A DNA stretch of 64,000 bases from Chamaecrista fasciculata (Eukaryota > Streptophyta > Magnoliopsida > Fabales > Fabaceae), in contig QANZ01020146.1 in the NCBI GenBank assembly GCA_003254925.1, forward strand, positions 53,578 to 117,577, given 5' to 3'. This document shows positions 11,915-23,792 of this stretch, one piece after another (the stretch's first letter is position 1; every line of letters begins with the position of its first letter). A program made the translations under genes and the position numbers. Below the pieces are notes generated by a model. That model was not told the origin of the DNA, did no database searches, and saw only the letters and a list, made by a program, of their open reading frames with translations.

Positions 11915-12526
11915 ATGGATCAAAGAGAGATTTTGAAGAGAATTTCTCATCTTGTTTTCTCTGTTTCTGTATTGTCCTTCCTTGCTTGGTATTCTTCTCA
12001 AAATGAGTCCTTCAAAGCCTACTTCTCCACCTTCATCTTCTCCATCTTCACACACACCCTTGAAAGGAAATACATGTTCCTCCTCTGTAATGCCATCCTT
12101 GCTTTTGTAGCCACCACTTCATCATCATCATCCTCATCCTCATCCTCATCACCCACATCAGCTTTTCAAAGTAATAATGTTGGGTCTGATGAACAAGCTT
12201 TGAATCTGTCAGAGACACCACAGGTTCCTGATGAAGAAGAAGCTACTAATTATTCTCTTGTGGAAGAAAAGAAGAAGCAAGAGGAACAAATATTAGAAGA
12301 TAAATTTAATATTGAAGCTTCATTTGTAGAAGAAGAAGAAGAAGATGATGATGATGAAGAAGAAGAAGAAGAAGAAATGGGAATAGAAGATCATGCAACA
12401 TTATTGGCACCAAATGAAGAGTTAGTGAATACAGAAGAATTGAATAGGAAGTTTGAAGAATTCATAAGGAAAATGAAGGAAGAAATCAAGATTGAAGCTC
12501 AAAGGCAAGTAATTGCAGAAGTCTAG
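11915..12526 (+). CDS. DUF761/DUF4408-type plant protein, 203 aa
   Basis: Single-exon gene. I start it at the ATG (11915; MDQREILKR...), since the open frame extends upstream only through a GTG. Two hydrophobic segments (about residues 10-25 and 52-68) suggest membrane association. They are followed by a serine run, a long acidic stretch of Glu and Asp coded by GAA/GAT repeats, and a conserved C-terminal block NTEELNRKFEEFIRKMKEEI. That tail is the DUF761 ('cotton fibre expressed') signature, whose biochemical role is unknown. A TATA box lies 180 bases upstream. The acidic tract and serine run come from trinucleotide repeats (12120-12150 and 12330-12378) and are likely to vary in length between plants. 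Confidence 0.85.
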   Translation: MDQREILKRISHLVFSVSVLSFLAWYSSQNESFKAYFSTFIFSIFTHTLERKYMFLLCNAILAFVATTSSSSSSSSSSSPTSAFQSNNVGSDEQALNLSETPQVPDEEEATNYSLVEEKKKQEEQILEDKFNIEASFVEEEEEDDDDEEEEEEEMGIEDHATLLAPNEELVNTEELNRKFEEFIRKMKEEIKIEAQRQVIAEV

Positions 12527-12931
12527 TAAGAACAAGAAGAAGAAAAAAAATATATCAAAGATACATGCATGCACACAATTTGGTTTTGAGGAATTGCTAG
12601 GTCTATTTAGCTTTAGGTATCCAAAATTATACTGAAAATAACAAACTTGTCACATATATATTTTTTTTTGGACCAAGTTTGTTATTTTCAGAGACTGCTG
12701 TTAAATAAATCTAACAATTCAAGGACTAAATTGTTGGATTTAGCTAGTTTAAAAAAGTATATACATATATAATTATAATTATATATAAATATATACACAC
12801 ACAAAAGAAGCAGAAAATATTAAACTAAAGTTGTTGAGTCTGATTTTACAAAATGACTAGGACTGACCTTCTGGTTTCTTAATTTTGTTTTTGCTATATA
12901 TTATATCTCATAGTTCTCAGAATATGTATGT

Positions 12932-13257
12932 TGTTGAAGTCTCATATTGTTTGGTTAAATGGCTTTATAACTCTATATATGTAATGAGGCAACCCTCTCC
13001 CTTGGAGAGTTCTTTTGGGGTGAGTTAGGCCTTTCTACATGGTATTAGAGCCTGGTTTGGCATGTGGGACGACGGATGAGCCTTACTATGGGCTGTCCTG
13101 AGAATAACCCGTTGGCTTCACGCTTTTAATGTTGAGCGTGAGAAGGGTGTGTTGAAATCCTATGTTGCTTGGTTAAAGGGCCTTGTAACTTTATATATAT
13201 AATGAGGCAACCCTCTCCCTTGGAGAGCTCTTTTGGGGTGAGTTAGGTCTTTCTACA
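12932..13257 (+). mobile_element. TRIM retrotransposon, 326 bp, complete
   Basis: Two 108-bp LTRs (12932-13039 and 13150-13257) start TGTTGAA and end TTTCTACA. Directly after the first LTR is TGGTATTAGAGCCTGG, matching the primer-binding site complementary to initiator tRNA-Met (normally TGGTATCAGAGC) with one change. Before the second LTR is a purine tract GAGCGTGAGAAGGGTG. Flanks TATGT and TCTGT fit a 5-bp duplication with one mismatch. The interior is 110 bp with no coding, so it depends on another element's enzymes. Confidence 0.92.
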
Positions 13258-13659
13258 TCTGTAATGTCGTTTTAAGGTAGTGAGCACTGTAGTGAATGTA
13301 TCTTATTATTTAATTAGCTTCAAAGCCTGGTCTTTTCTTCTTTTTCTTGTCTTTATTTTTTAGCTTCAATGTTACTATATGTTCTAAATTTGTTCTTTTT
13401 TTTTTAATGGCTTACTCATAATTGAGGGAATTTAAGGTCACGAAGATGGTTCAATTTTAAAAAGGAGAAAGTGGAGAGCAAGAGAAAGGGATATTCTTCG
13501 TTCATGTGTAGAAAATACCGGAAGGAACAAGATAAAGTAAGAAATTTTTTCAAGAATATTTTCATTGAAAGTTCTCTAAAAGTTAATTAAAAAATAAATT
13601 AAAAAGAAAAAGCTAAAGCAAAAACTAAAGGGATTAGGAAAGAATATATAGTATAGGCT

Positions 13660-13946
13660 CCGTTTGGTAGGCAGCAATTGGCTTTTACATTGTAAAACTA
13701 CACGGATTTCAAGACTTTCATGTGTTTGGTATGGTAATTTAAGCTATGTAAAGTGGATTACAATGTAAAGAGTTTTACATTACATAGGCCATTTTTCTTT
13801 ACTTCACATTTCTGATGTAATTCAAGTCTACCTAGGGAATTATGGTAGAATTCCTAATTTGCCCCTCTCACTCTCATCCCATTTTCTCCCCCTAAGGTGG
13901 CCGGCGACAGCGGCGGCGGTTGACGGCGGCGCCGGCCACCGTGGAC
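13660..13946. repeat. Probable left end of a DNA transposon running into the gap
   Basis: GGCTCCGTTTGGTAGGCAG is typical of the ends of common plant MITEs. It is followed by a palindromic 'ttacattgtaaaac' / 'ttttacattacat' section and an abrupt GC-rich stretch ('gccggcgacagcggcggcgg'). The run of N begins at 13947, so the other end is not visible. Confidence 0.4.
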
Positions 13947-14354
13947 NNNNNNNNNNNNNNNNNNNNNNNNNNNNNNNNNNNNNNNNNNNNNNNNNNNNNN
14001 NNNNNNNNNNNNNNNNNNNNNNNNNNNNNNNNNNNNNNNNNNNNNNNNNNNNNNNNNNNNNNNNNNNNNNNNNNNNNNNNNNNNNNNNNNNNNNNNNNNN
14101 NNNNNNNNNNNNNNNNNNNNNNNNNNNNNNNNNNNNNNNNNNNNNNNNNNNNNNNNNNNNNNNNNNNNNNNNNNNNNNNNNNNNNNNNNNNNNNNNNNNN
14201 NNNNNNNNNNNNNNNNNNNNNNNNNNNNNNNNNNNNNNNNNNNNNNNNNNNNNNNNNNNNNNNNNNNNNNNNNNNNNNNNNNNNNNNNNNNNNNNNNNNN
14301 NNNNNNNNNNNNNNNNNNNNNNNNNNNNNNNNNNNNNNNNNNNNNNNNNNNNNN
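13947..14354. other. Assembly gap of 408 N
   Basis: Unknown bases between the GC-rich tract and the LINE remnant. Open frames spanning it are artefacts. Confidence 0.99.
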
Positions 14355-14477
14355 TTGAGTCGATTTTTTTTTTTTTTTTTAGTTTTTGTGCTTTACATGA
14401 ATAATGGAAAAGTCAACATAAAAATAATGAAAGGGAGAAAAGAAAAAAAACAAATAAGAAAAAAAATAAGGAAAGTG

Positions 14478-15282
14478 ACCCAAACTAAGAACTAAGCCCA
14501 ATATAGTTCTGTCAACCTTGGTCAGGATCGACAGGAGCCTAATGGTCCTTCTGCCCCCCTGTACCAATTGGACTCCCCCCCCCTATTGAACAAATAAAGA
14601 TAAATGTAGATGCAGCGACTGATTTGAAAAATTCCAGAGGGGCTATAGCAGTAGTTGTGAGAAACCATGAAGGGAATCTACTTACTGGTTATTCGAAGCG
14701 TATTGCATGCTGCTCATCCTTGGAGGCTGAGGCATATGCGCTGCGCTACGGGCTACAAATAGTAGAAGCCATTGGAGTTGATCGAGTGAAGGTAGAATCG
14801 GACTGCAGAGAGCTGATTGAAGCCTGCAATTGTCCCATGGCTCCATGGTCTATTTCTGCTTCCCTGGTGGAAATTAAGATTCTGTTGAGACGGAATCCGA
14901 ATTTCTCCATTGGCTGGATTAGAAGATCGGCAAACAGAGTAGCAGATCGGGCAGCCAAAATGTCGCTGACGGAGTTTCTCCCTGGCTCGTGGACTTGGAT
15001 AACTCCGGTTAAAATTAGAGCTGCCATCTTTGAGGATAAATTTGTTTGGCAATCTTCTTCCTTCAGGCGTAATGGCTAAGATTCCAGATTGTGTCGCTTG
15101 GTTGTCCCCTCCTCGTGTGTTGCCTGGAGGTTTATGGGCCTGGTGAGGCTCTCTTCTCTGGTCCAATTCGGACCCTGGGGTGCGTAGGCAGTGTTCCTTG
15201 TTTGTTTTAGTCCTACTTGTCTCCCTGTGCTGTTTGGGCTTGCCTTGGGCTTGCCCCTATCTGTTACCGACCAAAAAAAAAA
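14478..15282 (+). mobile_element. 3' end of a LINE, cut by the gap
   Basis: An RNase H domain (14582-15079) is followed by a 190-base untranslated tail and an A12 run ending at 15282. This order (RNase H, 3' UTR, poly-A) is that of plant L1-type LINEs, which copy themselves by target-primed reverse transcription and can also move SINEs. The reverse transcriptase and endonuclease parts are absent or lie in the gap. The strand follows from the poly-A. Confidence 0.75.
14582..15079 (+). pseudogene. LINE-type RNase H domain (RVT_3), partial
   Basis: From 14582 the frame reads into IKINVDAATD and on through SSLEAEAYAL, VKVESDCREL and ANRVADRAAK, and stops at 15077-15079. The four acidic residues that bind the metal ions in RNase H (D of NVDAA, E of LEAEA, D of ESDC, D of VADRA) are all present, so the domain itself looks intact. 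The part just upstream (VPI..; N-W-T-P-P-P) is in another frame, separated by a run of nine C (14575-14583). That is either a real frameshift or a miscounted homopolymer. There is no start codon of its own; it was the C-terminus of a longer ORF2 protein. Confidence 0.8.
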
Positions 15283-16696
15283 AATCCAATTTAATAACAA
15301 GGAGTTTAGAATTTATAGAGGGTTCGGTATATGGATAATTTTTTTTTTATATATTCTTGAAAATGTGATTCTTAAAAATATAATTTTTATGAATATTGTA
15401 AAATTTATTTGGTTTGCTCAAATTATTCTGAAAAACACTATATTCATACATTTGATTTAATGTTAAATTTTTTAAGAATGTTGAACAATTTTTTAAATAT
15501 ACTATCAAGACTTGATCAAGAATCCCACAAATAACTTTCGAACTTAATTACAAGTTGTTGTAATAGTTTACTCCATCGATCTCTCCTATATCATTATATC
15601 ATTAAGGTATATATGCACTAGTTTACAACAATTTAGTTACGCACAAAATATCTTCCGATACTCACTGATATTTCATTTTCTTCTAAGATTTTTATTGATT
15701 TAGACATCAGATTGGCATAGAAGGATTAATTGTTGTCTTACCTTTTTCTACAAGATTATCTAATTCCGGCCACCAAAATCACCCCACTTATCCATAGCAT
15801 CATCAAAACTATTTTAAATAATTGTTTTAAAAGACTCTATTATGATAGTTTTTTCAAAAGAAGAAATCACTTATTTATATCAAAAACAAAATTGACTCAC
15901 ACTATACTAAAACCCTAGCACCCTCTCTCTTCAGTCAAGTGTTGAAGCCCATTGGTCTCTTCCACCCTCTAATTTCTTTAAAGTCAATTGTGACACTAGC
16001 TTTTCTCATCTTCTTCTTCAATTTTACTCTTTTGCCTAAAATGTTAATGTCAACATAAATGTACTAATATTAAAATAATAAAAATTAATTAAGTTTTCTT
16101 TTTTTCCTAATCCATATTCTGCAAAAAAAAAATTGTAACCGAATAAATGAAAGTCATTTATATAATTTCAGTCCAAAAGGCAAGATTAGGGAATTAAACT
16201 TTTTGTTCGGCCAAAGTTTCTTTATATCCCATATTCACTCGATCATTCCAATATATTCAACTTTTTTTAATAAAAAAAGTGAAAATTATTCATGCATCTC
16301 ATAAGAAAAGAGAATATAAAGTATGACAATCCAGTGAAACTTTCTATCAACTTTATGATTAGGATATCTTAAATTAGGATTTCATCTCTTTTTTTTTTCC
16401 CTTATTTTTCTTTTGACTTTTAAATATGGATTACTATTACTTAGACCCACTTAGCATGTGAGTGGATGTAAAAGGTTAAACTGGAAAAGACCAAAAAAAA
16501 AAGGTTTCAAGGTTTGAAACTTTCCATGTGGAATCAGCAGAGAAATTAATGGTTTGGACTTTCTCCAAAAGAAAAATAAAAAAGAAAACAGAGTATTGTT
16601 CTTTCTGGGATTATTTTACTGTATTTGTTCAAATGGGTATAATAAAAAAATTTAAATTTCTGAAATAAGTTTATCGAAGAGAAACAAGTTTCTCAG
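15283..16696. other. Intergenic region, promoter side of TPK gene
   Basis: AT-rich, without coding potential or transposon ends that I can define. It contains the unresolved TPK promoter. Confidence 0.5.
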
Positions 16697-17133
16697 GTAA
16701 ACACAAATCTTCTATTTTCTTTGTGCATTCTTGATCCTATTATCTTGTTATGCCCTTTCTTTTTCGCCTTTTTCTCTTCAAATAGTTCTCACGCTCGCTC
16801 AGATCATGTTTCTTATAGAAATTTGAAAAAAAAAAGAACTAAGCCAAATTTGTGGTCTTTTAGACCTAAAATTGCTAGGACAATGGTCTCTTAGATCCAT
16901 CTTAAGAACAATGCTAGCTTTCATTAACTCACCAACTCTTCAATATGGAAAATCATAGAAGTTTATAAAGACAACAGATCAATATCAGACAATTTGAGAG
17001 AAAGGAAACTGATTTAGATAACTAAATTTTAAGAAAGAAGAAGCATTATCATAAATTCAACGTACATTGATTCAAACTGCTTTGTCATATCATAAAAGTT
17101 ACAACATTCAATTTCCTTCTTATTTTTTCATAG
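16697..17133 (+). other. Possible 5'-UTR intron of the TPK gene
   Basis: A donor TTCTCAG|GTAAACAC (16691 on) and an acceptor after a pyrimidine-rich tract, TTTTTTCATAG|GAAACC (ending 17133), bracket 437 AT-rich bases. The acceptor is 40 bases before the ATG. Leader introns are frequent in this gene class, but only a transcript can prove it. Confidence 0.4.
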
Positions 17134-17173
17134 GAAACCTTTGACAACATATGAAGTAATATTTGGTAATTTG

Positions 17174-18538
17174 ATGGCTGATGATGAGGCAAAACAACAA
17201 AGACAATCATTGCTTTCAGACTCAAAAGATCACTCAAATCTTGTTGATAGGATCGGTGACCTCCAGAGAAGAAGACGGCCGCGGAGCAGCGGTTCATCTT
17301 CCAAAACTAACCACCAAGAACAAGAAGATCTCATCCAACAAACCCCATTACAATTTCCACCACATGACTTAATAAATTCTGAAACAGCAAAACCAGACTT
17401 CCAATCCAACAACAAACTAGTCCTATTCCTCTTAACAGCCTACTTAGGACTAGGCACCCTATCTTTCTTCCTTGTAAGGCATCAAATTAAGGGAATACAA
17501 ACCAATGGCTTCCTTGATGCCCTTTACTTCTCTGTTGTCACTATGACCACTGTAGGGTATGGTGACCTTGTTCCTTCTAGCTCATTGTCCAAACTCCTTG
17601 CTTGCATCTATGTCTTCACAGGCATGGCTCTCTGTGGCATCATCCTAAGCAAAGCAGCAGATTACTTCCTTGAGAAGCAAGAAATCCTATTGGTCAAAGC
17701 CATCCACTCCGGCGAACACTCGGAGCTTCTCCGAGAGATTGAGGCTCACAAAGTGAAGTACAAGTTGTTGTTGGTGTCACTCACACTTGTGGTGCTCATG
17801 ATTGGAGGGACTTTTTTTCTGTACATGGTTGAGAATTTAGAGTTTTTGGATGCTTTCTATTGTGTTTGCTCTACAATTACTACTTTGGGTTATGGAGATA
17901 AGAGTTTCTCCACTTCTATGGGACGTGGTTTTGCTGTTTTATGGATATTGACTAGCACTGTTTGCTTGGCTCAATTCTTTCTTTGTCTTGCTGAACTTTA
18001 CACTGAAGATAGGCATAGGTCACTTGTGAAGATGGTTCTTTCTAGAAAATTCTCACTCTCTGATCTTGAGGCTGCTGATCTTGATCATGACAAAGTTGTT
18101 AGGTAACACTAATTACTAATTCTGTTCCTATAACAACCTTGTTTCACTTCTTCAAAAGATCCATTTCTATGTGGTATCACAATCTTTGTATTTTATAATA
18201 CCCGTTTTTCGTTACTGGCATATATAGCTTCTATATTATTTGGCTTCATTATTTCATGAAATTCTCACATTGAGCATGTAGTTTTCTAGATGACTTATAT
18301 TCAGTTAATCACTATTGTTAGGAATTAGGATTATGTGTTTCTACAGAGCAACTTATTATTTATTTAATTGTTTTTGGTATTCCTCAGTGTTGCAGAGTTC
18401 ATTGTATACAAGTTGAAGGAAATGGGGAAAATCAGCCAAGAAGAAATTTCAACTATGGTGGAGACCTTTAGAAACCTTGATTATGATAAATCAGGAACTT
18501 TGACAGAAGCTGATCTCAAATTTTCTGGACCATCTTAA
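17174..18538 (+). CDS. TPK1: Two-pore K+ channel (TPK family), vacuolar type
   Basis: Two exons, 17174-18102 and 18388-18538 (GT-AG intron of 285 bases), give 359 aa, close to the 363 of Arabidopsis TPK1. Starting from MADDEAKQ, an Arg-rich segment with a serine cluster (RRRRPRSSGS, residues 32-41) could be a 14-3-3 docking site. Then come TM1 (about 82-101), pore 1 with filter GYGD (128-131), TM2, TM3 (about 196-219), pore 2 with GYGD (239-242), TM4, and two EF-hands: DLDHDKVVSVAE (302-313), which the intron splits, and DYDKSGTLTEAD (341-352). The family forms dimeric, Ca2+-activated K+ channels in the tonoplast. Both filters and both calcium loops look intact. An ATG-less frame extends 11 codons further upstream but the ATG at 17174 is preferred. 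Symbol by resemblance; orthology among TPKs was not tested. Confidence 0.92.
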
Positions 18539-19359
18539 CTATCTAACAGCCTAATTATTCTAATAAGATGTGAGCAACCAAATTTTACTTTACCATTCTA
18601 TTATTTTAATATGCTTTCATCATTATTTTTTCTGACAAAAAAAAATTGAAGCTTGTGTTTAACCAAGAATGTTATTAAAAAAAATATCTCTTCATAAATA
18701 ACTTGAAAAAGGGAACATTGGAATGAGCATAAACATAGAAAAGGGGCATATAGCTGAAAAGTGTAGGGCCACTTGACATTGGTTTAATTATGTTTAGAAT
18801 CCTTTTTTTCTCAGAAGGACTTTACAATAAAAGAGGACCAAAAATTGAAGCAAATTATATCCATCTTTCATCAAAAGCTGCAAAATTTTTCCAACTTAAT
18901 AATTTAAATACTTGTGACTATTATTTCAGGTCATACACAGCTCAACACATACTGATACCACCAACTTTTCATTTGCCAACGGTGCAAGGAGATTTTAAAG
19001 TTGGCATGTTTTAATTTCTTTATTGCTAGTTTATAGCAAAACAAGGTATATAGGTAGATAGAGATTATAATTAAAACACAAAGTAATTAAGAAAAACATA
19101 AGGCAAAAGGAGACAAAGATCTTTGCAAGCACAGGATCACCTTTAATTTCAGCCAAAGCAATTTCACATGGAAACATATATACATGATGGGACAGAGTTG
19201 GATATATCAAAGGTAGAAACTTTAATTTCGAGAAAATTTTACACTTTTTCCCCTTTTATTCATGTGATTTAATTCTATCATAATTTCTTGTTGCTGTGAT
19301 ATCTATACACATAGTTAAATTGAACAATAACAACAACAACCACCACCTTAAATTGTGGA
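18539..19359. other. Intergenic, TPK 3' side
   Basis: Holds the presumptive TPK 3' UTR and the 3' UTR of the converging minus-strand gene. A 74-codon open frame at 18790-19014 has no recognisable features. Confidence 0.5.
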
Positions 19360-19677
19360 TCAATCTAAAGTATGAGGCTCCTCTTGATGAGAATAATGTT
19401 CTGTTCTTTCTGCTCCTGCCACATATTCTTCTAAGAAGCCTTCACCAGCTTTTTCACCAACAGTTTCAGAAGAAGAGAACTTTGAAACTCCTCCAAAGGC
19501 TATTATGGCGATCAAGAAGACTGTGGTGGATGCAAATAAAGGCAAAAAATAGGCCAAAATGCTCATCATTCTTGGGGCTGCATACAGCAATAAGGAGAAG
19601 GAAAGTGAGATTGCTATGGCTATGGTAATATGGTATCTGTATTGGAGAAGCTTTTCTGATACATCCATGGATGGCAT
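19360..19677 (-). CDS. Small two-TM membrane protein, 105 aa, function unknown
   Basis: The minus-strand frame starts at an ATG (complement of 19675-19677; MPSMDVSEKLLQYR) and ends at 19360. Residues about 15-35 and 39-63 are strongly hydrophobic (ITIAIAISLSFSLLLYA and ILAYFLPLFASTTVFLIAII) and are separated by a short PRM turn. The tail is polar and acidic (SSSETVGEKAGEGFLEEYVAG). I recognise a common architecture of plant-specific small membrane proteins but no named family. A TATA-like run lies about 80 bases upstream on its strand (near 19757-19768). It converges on the TPK gene. A plus-strand frame over the same bases is less protein-like. Confidence 0.62.
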   Translation of the reverse strand: MPSMDVSEKLLQYRYHITIAIAISLSFSLLLYAAPRMMSILAYFLPLFASTTVFLIAIIAFGGVSKFSSSETVGEKAGEGFLEEYVAGAERTEHYSHQEEPHTLD

Positions 19678-22600
19678 CTCCAATTACTTTTGTGAAAGAG
19701 AGAAAAATGAAGAAGAAGATTGTTGTGTTTTGTTGAAGGAGTTTCCTGTTGGAGAGTAATATATATGTATGTATGTGTGAAGAGATTCTGTATTGGAAAT
19801 GATGGTCTCAATGATTTTTCAAAGCTTGCTTGGCCCATATGCTATTTATTGTCAAAAAAGAAATATATGTTTCCCAAAATATCCTTCCTTCACTATACTT
19901 CCACTAATTAAGTGCACCCATAATGAGATATGATAATGAAATAAAAGAAAATATTTGCATGCTTACATTACATCTCATTAATTAAATCATCAGCGCATTA
20001 TTTGACATGGACAAAAAAAATAAGTATTTAAATATTAATTTTGAATTTAAAATAAAGTGCATTTTAAAAAAAAAAATTGTTGTGAGATGATATTTAAATT
20101 AGGTTCTCTAAACTTAAAAAATGATGAAAAGCCTTACGATTCTTTTTTTGTTAAATTTATTTTATTAAGATTTTCATTAAAAAAATTATGATTATTATTA
20201 ATGAAAATTTAAAATTAACCATTTTTATAATTAATAATAGTAAAAAGAAACTCAATTTGTATTGAATATTACTATAACATATATTATAAAACATTAAGAT
20301 ATTAAATGTGATGTAGGCATGTTGAAACCTCATAGATGCAACGTACACATGATTAAGGGCCATTAAATGTGATGTAATATTGAGCACGCCGTTGCCCGTT
20401 GGAAATTCCATGAAAATGAATTAAAAGCATATATTATGAAATTCAAAGCATACTTGTTGGCATTGTCTTAAAGTGAATCAAAATACATTAAGACACATTA
20501 TGATTTGAGTCATACAACCATATGAGACCTGAAAATGATATATGTCATGCATATTCTTATAATATAATAAAAATGTACATACTTATTTTGTTTTTTTGGT
20601 AATGAAAATATGTGAGAGACAAATTAAAGTCATGTTTATATTTTTAGTATAGGGATACCGGATACTTAATAGACCAAAGCAAGTATTGTATCCTAGAGAA
20701 GTAGATAATGTGTCTCTACTTATTGCATTGGGTGATATAGTTAAAACAATCCGTGAGAAATGCAAATTAGAGTGAAATTCTCGTATCTCAACCTAGAATT
20801 GTGCATCTTTATTTACTAACAAATTTAGCAATTCTTTATTAAAAATTTTAACAAAAGGGATTATTAATACAAATTAAAGTTCATAGAATCTTTTGTCATT
20901 TTTTGAAGTTTAAAAAATTTATCGTACAGTAATTAAAATTTAGAGAAATTTTATACATATTAACTTCAAAAATATATTATCCAAATCGGTTTATCCCTTA
21001 TTACCTTTTTTATAATGATAACAATATGCCTTATTTATGTACCTTTATTCTTTTTCATTTATGATTTTATACATATATATTGAATAAACTATGGGTTAAT
21101 GAACTTTTGATTATTTCAAGATCTTAAAATTAAGCCTTACAAGTTACAACTAAAATATTCTACACAGGTTTGATATATTGTAATTAATTATATATTATAG
21201 ACGTTAATCATTTTTTTTCATACAATTTATTGTCTTATAGAACTAATATTTAATATTTCTATATAGTATATTATCTTAAAAAAATTCTATATAGTATACG
21301 ATCATATCTTATGTTCTGTTCTTAAAATAAAGTATATTTTATATTGATGTATATCTATTACAATTAATATTGAAGTTATGCAAGCGATCCATATCAAAAT
21401 ACAGATATAATTGTCTTTTCTAAAGAAAAAGAAAGTGCTTCATTACTCATTGTCAGCATTAGAACCGTGAGATTGAAGATTTGGATGAAAGGGAGAAGAG
21501 ATAAGGGTGTGAATAATTGTTTTATGGACCAAATTAGAATATTGTTGAAGGGAAGGGGGGCACAATCGTCATTTTGAAGAAGATGATGGGATGCTTTTGG
21601 TATAGATTATTTGTCAAGTTCCTTAATTGGTCGGTTGGCAGTATGCTTTATGGTAGTGGCTGCTTCTTTTTCAATTGGGAATTTTTGGGATTTTTGAAAT
21701 TTCAAGTTTTAGATTTAGATTAGGGTATAGGAAAGGAAAGGCATAGCTTCATAGTTCTTATTCTTCCTCTTAGGTTAATGGGGTATCAATTATATGTATA
21801 TATATAATTATATATATTGTTAAACCTTTTTGTTGGTTGTCTATGAAAACTATTTTCTATATATTACATAGTTTGATTATTTCTGATATTTTCTTTCATA
21901 TATTAATATATTATAAAAGATATGAAAATATATATCAACCAGAGAAACTGGTTGTGACATCATAAAAGAAGGTGGATAATTTTCTACTATTTCTGTTAAT
22001 ATAATATTTTAAAACAAAACATTTAGTTTTAATAATTTAAAATAATATTTGTATGCCTTNTAGAAGATGGCTATAGCCATATTATAGTCTTATAGAGGAT
22101 ATATGGATCTGGAATCTGGATTAATCTTAATTTAAGCTCTGATAGGTATTGAAATGTTATTTTCTGTTTCTATTATGTTGTTCAGTAATGTATTTTTATT
22201 CAAGATAGACAGCAACTAACAACTAAAGGGAGAGACCAAATGTAATTTAGGAAGGCTAATCACCAATGAGTCAATGACATTGGTTATCCCATGGAAGTGC
22301 AAATCTTTTTTCGGAGGCAATCCAAGAAGAAAAAATTTGACGATGGAGTTTTCAGAATAATTTAAACAATATATAAATATTATTTTGATATATAAAATAT
22401 CATATTTTATCAACACTCTTTTCCTTTTTCTTTCAGAAAAATTATTTTTTTATTCCTTACTTAAAATTATTCCAAAACTATGGTTTAGTTATTAGATATT
22501 GAAATTACATTTTTTGACTGATGATATTTTTTCTTCCAGGCATCAATTTTTAGTCCCATAAATAACGCTTCAATGGCCAAATAGTCAACATTTGTAAAAT

Positions 22601-22859
22601 AAAAATAAAAGTTAAGAGTATATTTTTAATATTTAGAGTAAATCATAATTTTAAAACAAATTCAAGGAACAAGGATTAACAAATAGTTTCCTTGTCTGTC
22701 TCATCTTCCTCTCCAAATATGTCTCTTGACCCTTAATTGTGTACATTGAAGATACTGTGTTCTAACATAGGGATGGTCACAGGGTATATATAGAGTAATA
22801 TATTCCATCTCGTTTGAATTATTGACATACGAGCTCAAATAATATTTTGAAAGTAAGTT
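19678..22859. other. Long AT-rich intergenic region
   Basis: No gene of useful length and no splice-linked exons are recognised. There is one ambiguous base at about 22060. Sequence around 21470-21680 is less AT-rich but encodes nothing convincing. Confidence 0.5.
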
Positions 22860-23270
22860 TGATCTAAAAACTAATATTAATTTTTGAAATACTATTTGAT
22901 CTCGTTTGTCAACGATGCCAACTAGATAAAAAAAGATAACTCGTCAAAAGTAACTTGTAACTCCGATTCCGTTGCATTCGAACTTGAAAAGAGAGAGATA
23001 TTACCAAATTTATGAAACAAACAACTCAGTTTCAAGTCCGATTTAACCTTGTCTGCCGATGACTCCAACTAGGCAAAAAAAGAACTCATCAAATTTAATC
23101 TGTAGTAATTTAATCACATTCGGGTTTGAAATAAGAAAAATATGATCATATTCAATAGTTAGAGACCAATGATGAAACTTTTAGAAAATATTAAAGACCA
23201 AAATAAAATGAAAAAATATATTAGGGTCAAAAATGAAACTTGGAGTAAACTTTAGGGATCATAATAGGTT
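22860..23270. repeat. Copy of a dispersed interior repeat
   Basis: Blocks such as 'ccgttgcattcgaacttgaaa' and 'gatgactccaactaggcaaaa' recur in variant form at 3480-4780, 6400-6950 and 50340-50580. It looks like a decayed member of the element family best preserved at 50168-50705. The edges are unclear. Confidence 0.5.
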
Positions 23271-23421
23271 TTTGACCAATCCATTAACATTTTACTCTCC
23301 TAAGTCCCAACTCAGAATAAAACTTTAAAATATACATTGAATATGAATATTTAATTTGATCATCCTTATTCCTATAATATATACTCCAAATTCTAGAATA
23401 ACAATTGGTTTTTATTTTTTT

Positions 23422-23792
23422 GGGTAAATTACACTTTGGTACCCTGTGGTTTGACCCTTTTTCATTTTGGTAGCTTGTGGTTTGAAACCTGACATTTTGG
23501 TACCCTGTGGAGCTATTTTATAATTTTAACCATAACAAATTTTTCAAAAATTACATATTGACCCCAATTTTTTTTAAGTTTTCATTTTAGTCCTTAGATG
23601 ATATGTATCCACTATCCAGGGATCTATTTGTAATTTTTTGAAAATTTTTTGAGGTCAATATGTAATTTTTGTAAAATTTGTTATGGTTAAAATTACATAA
23701 TAGCTCCAAAAGGTACCAAAGTGCTAATGGAAAATACCACAGGGTACCAAAGTGTCAGGTTTCAAACCACAGGGTACCAGTGTAATTTACCC
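23422..23792. mobile_element. Mutator-like MITE (family 'GGGTAAATTACACTTTGGTAC')
   Basis: GGGTAAATTACACTTTGGTACC at the left end mirrors GGTACCAGTGTAATTTACCC at the right, and each half carries the module 'ccctgtggtttgaaacctgaca' in opposite orientation. Flanks TTATTTTTT (23412-23420, one T from the end) and TTATTTTTA (23793-23801) agree at 8 of 9. Non-coding. Confidence 0.82.

Noticed and set aside
13859..14495. Open frames of 181 and 191 codons
   Set aside because: They are made almost wholly of N and only appear open because unknown codons are not stops.
14746..15166. Minus-strand frames of 93 and 137 codons
   Set aside because: They are shadows of the LINE RNase H frame, which has the catalytic residues.
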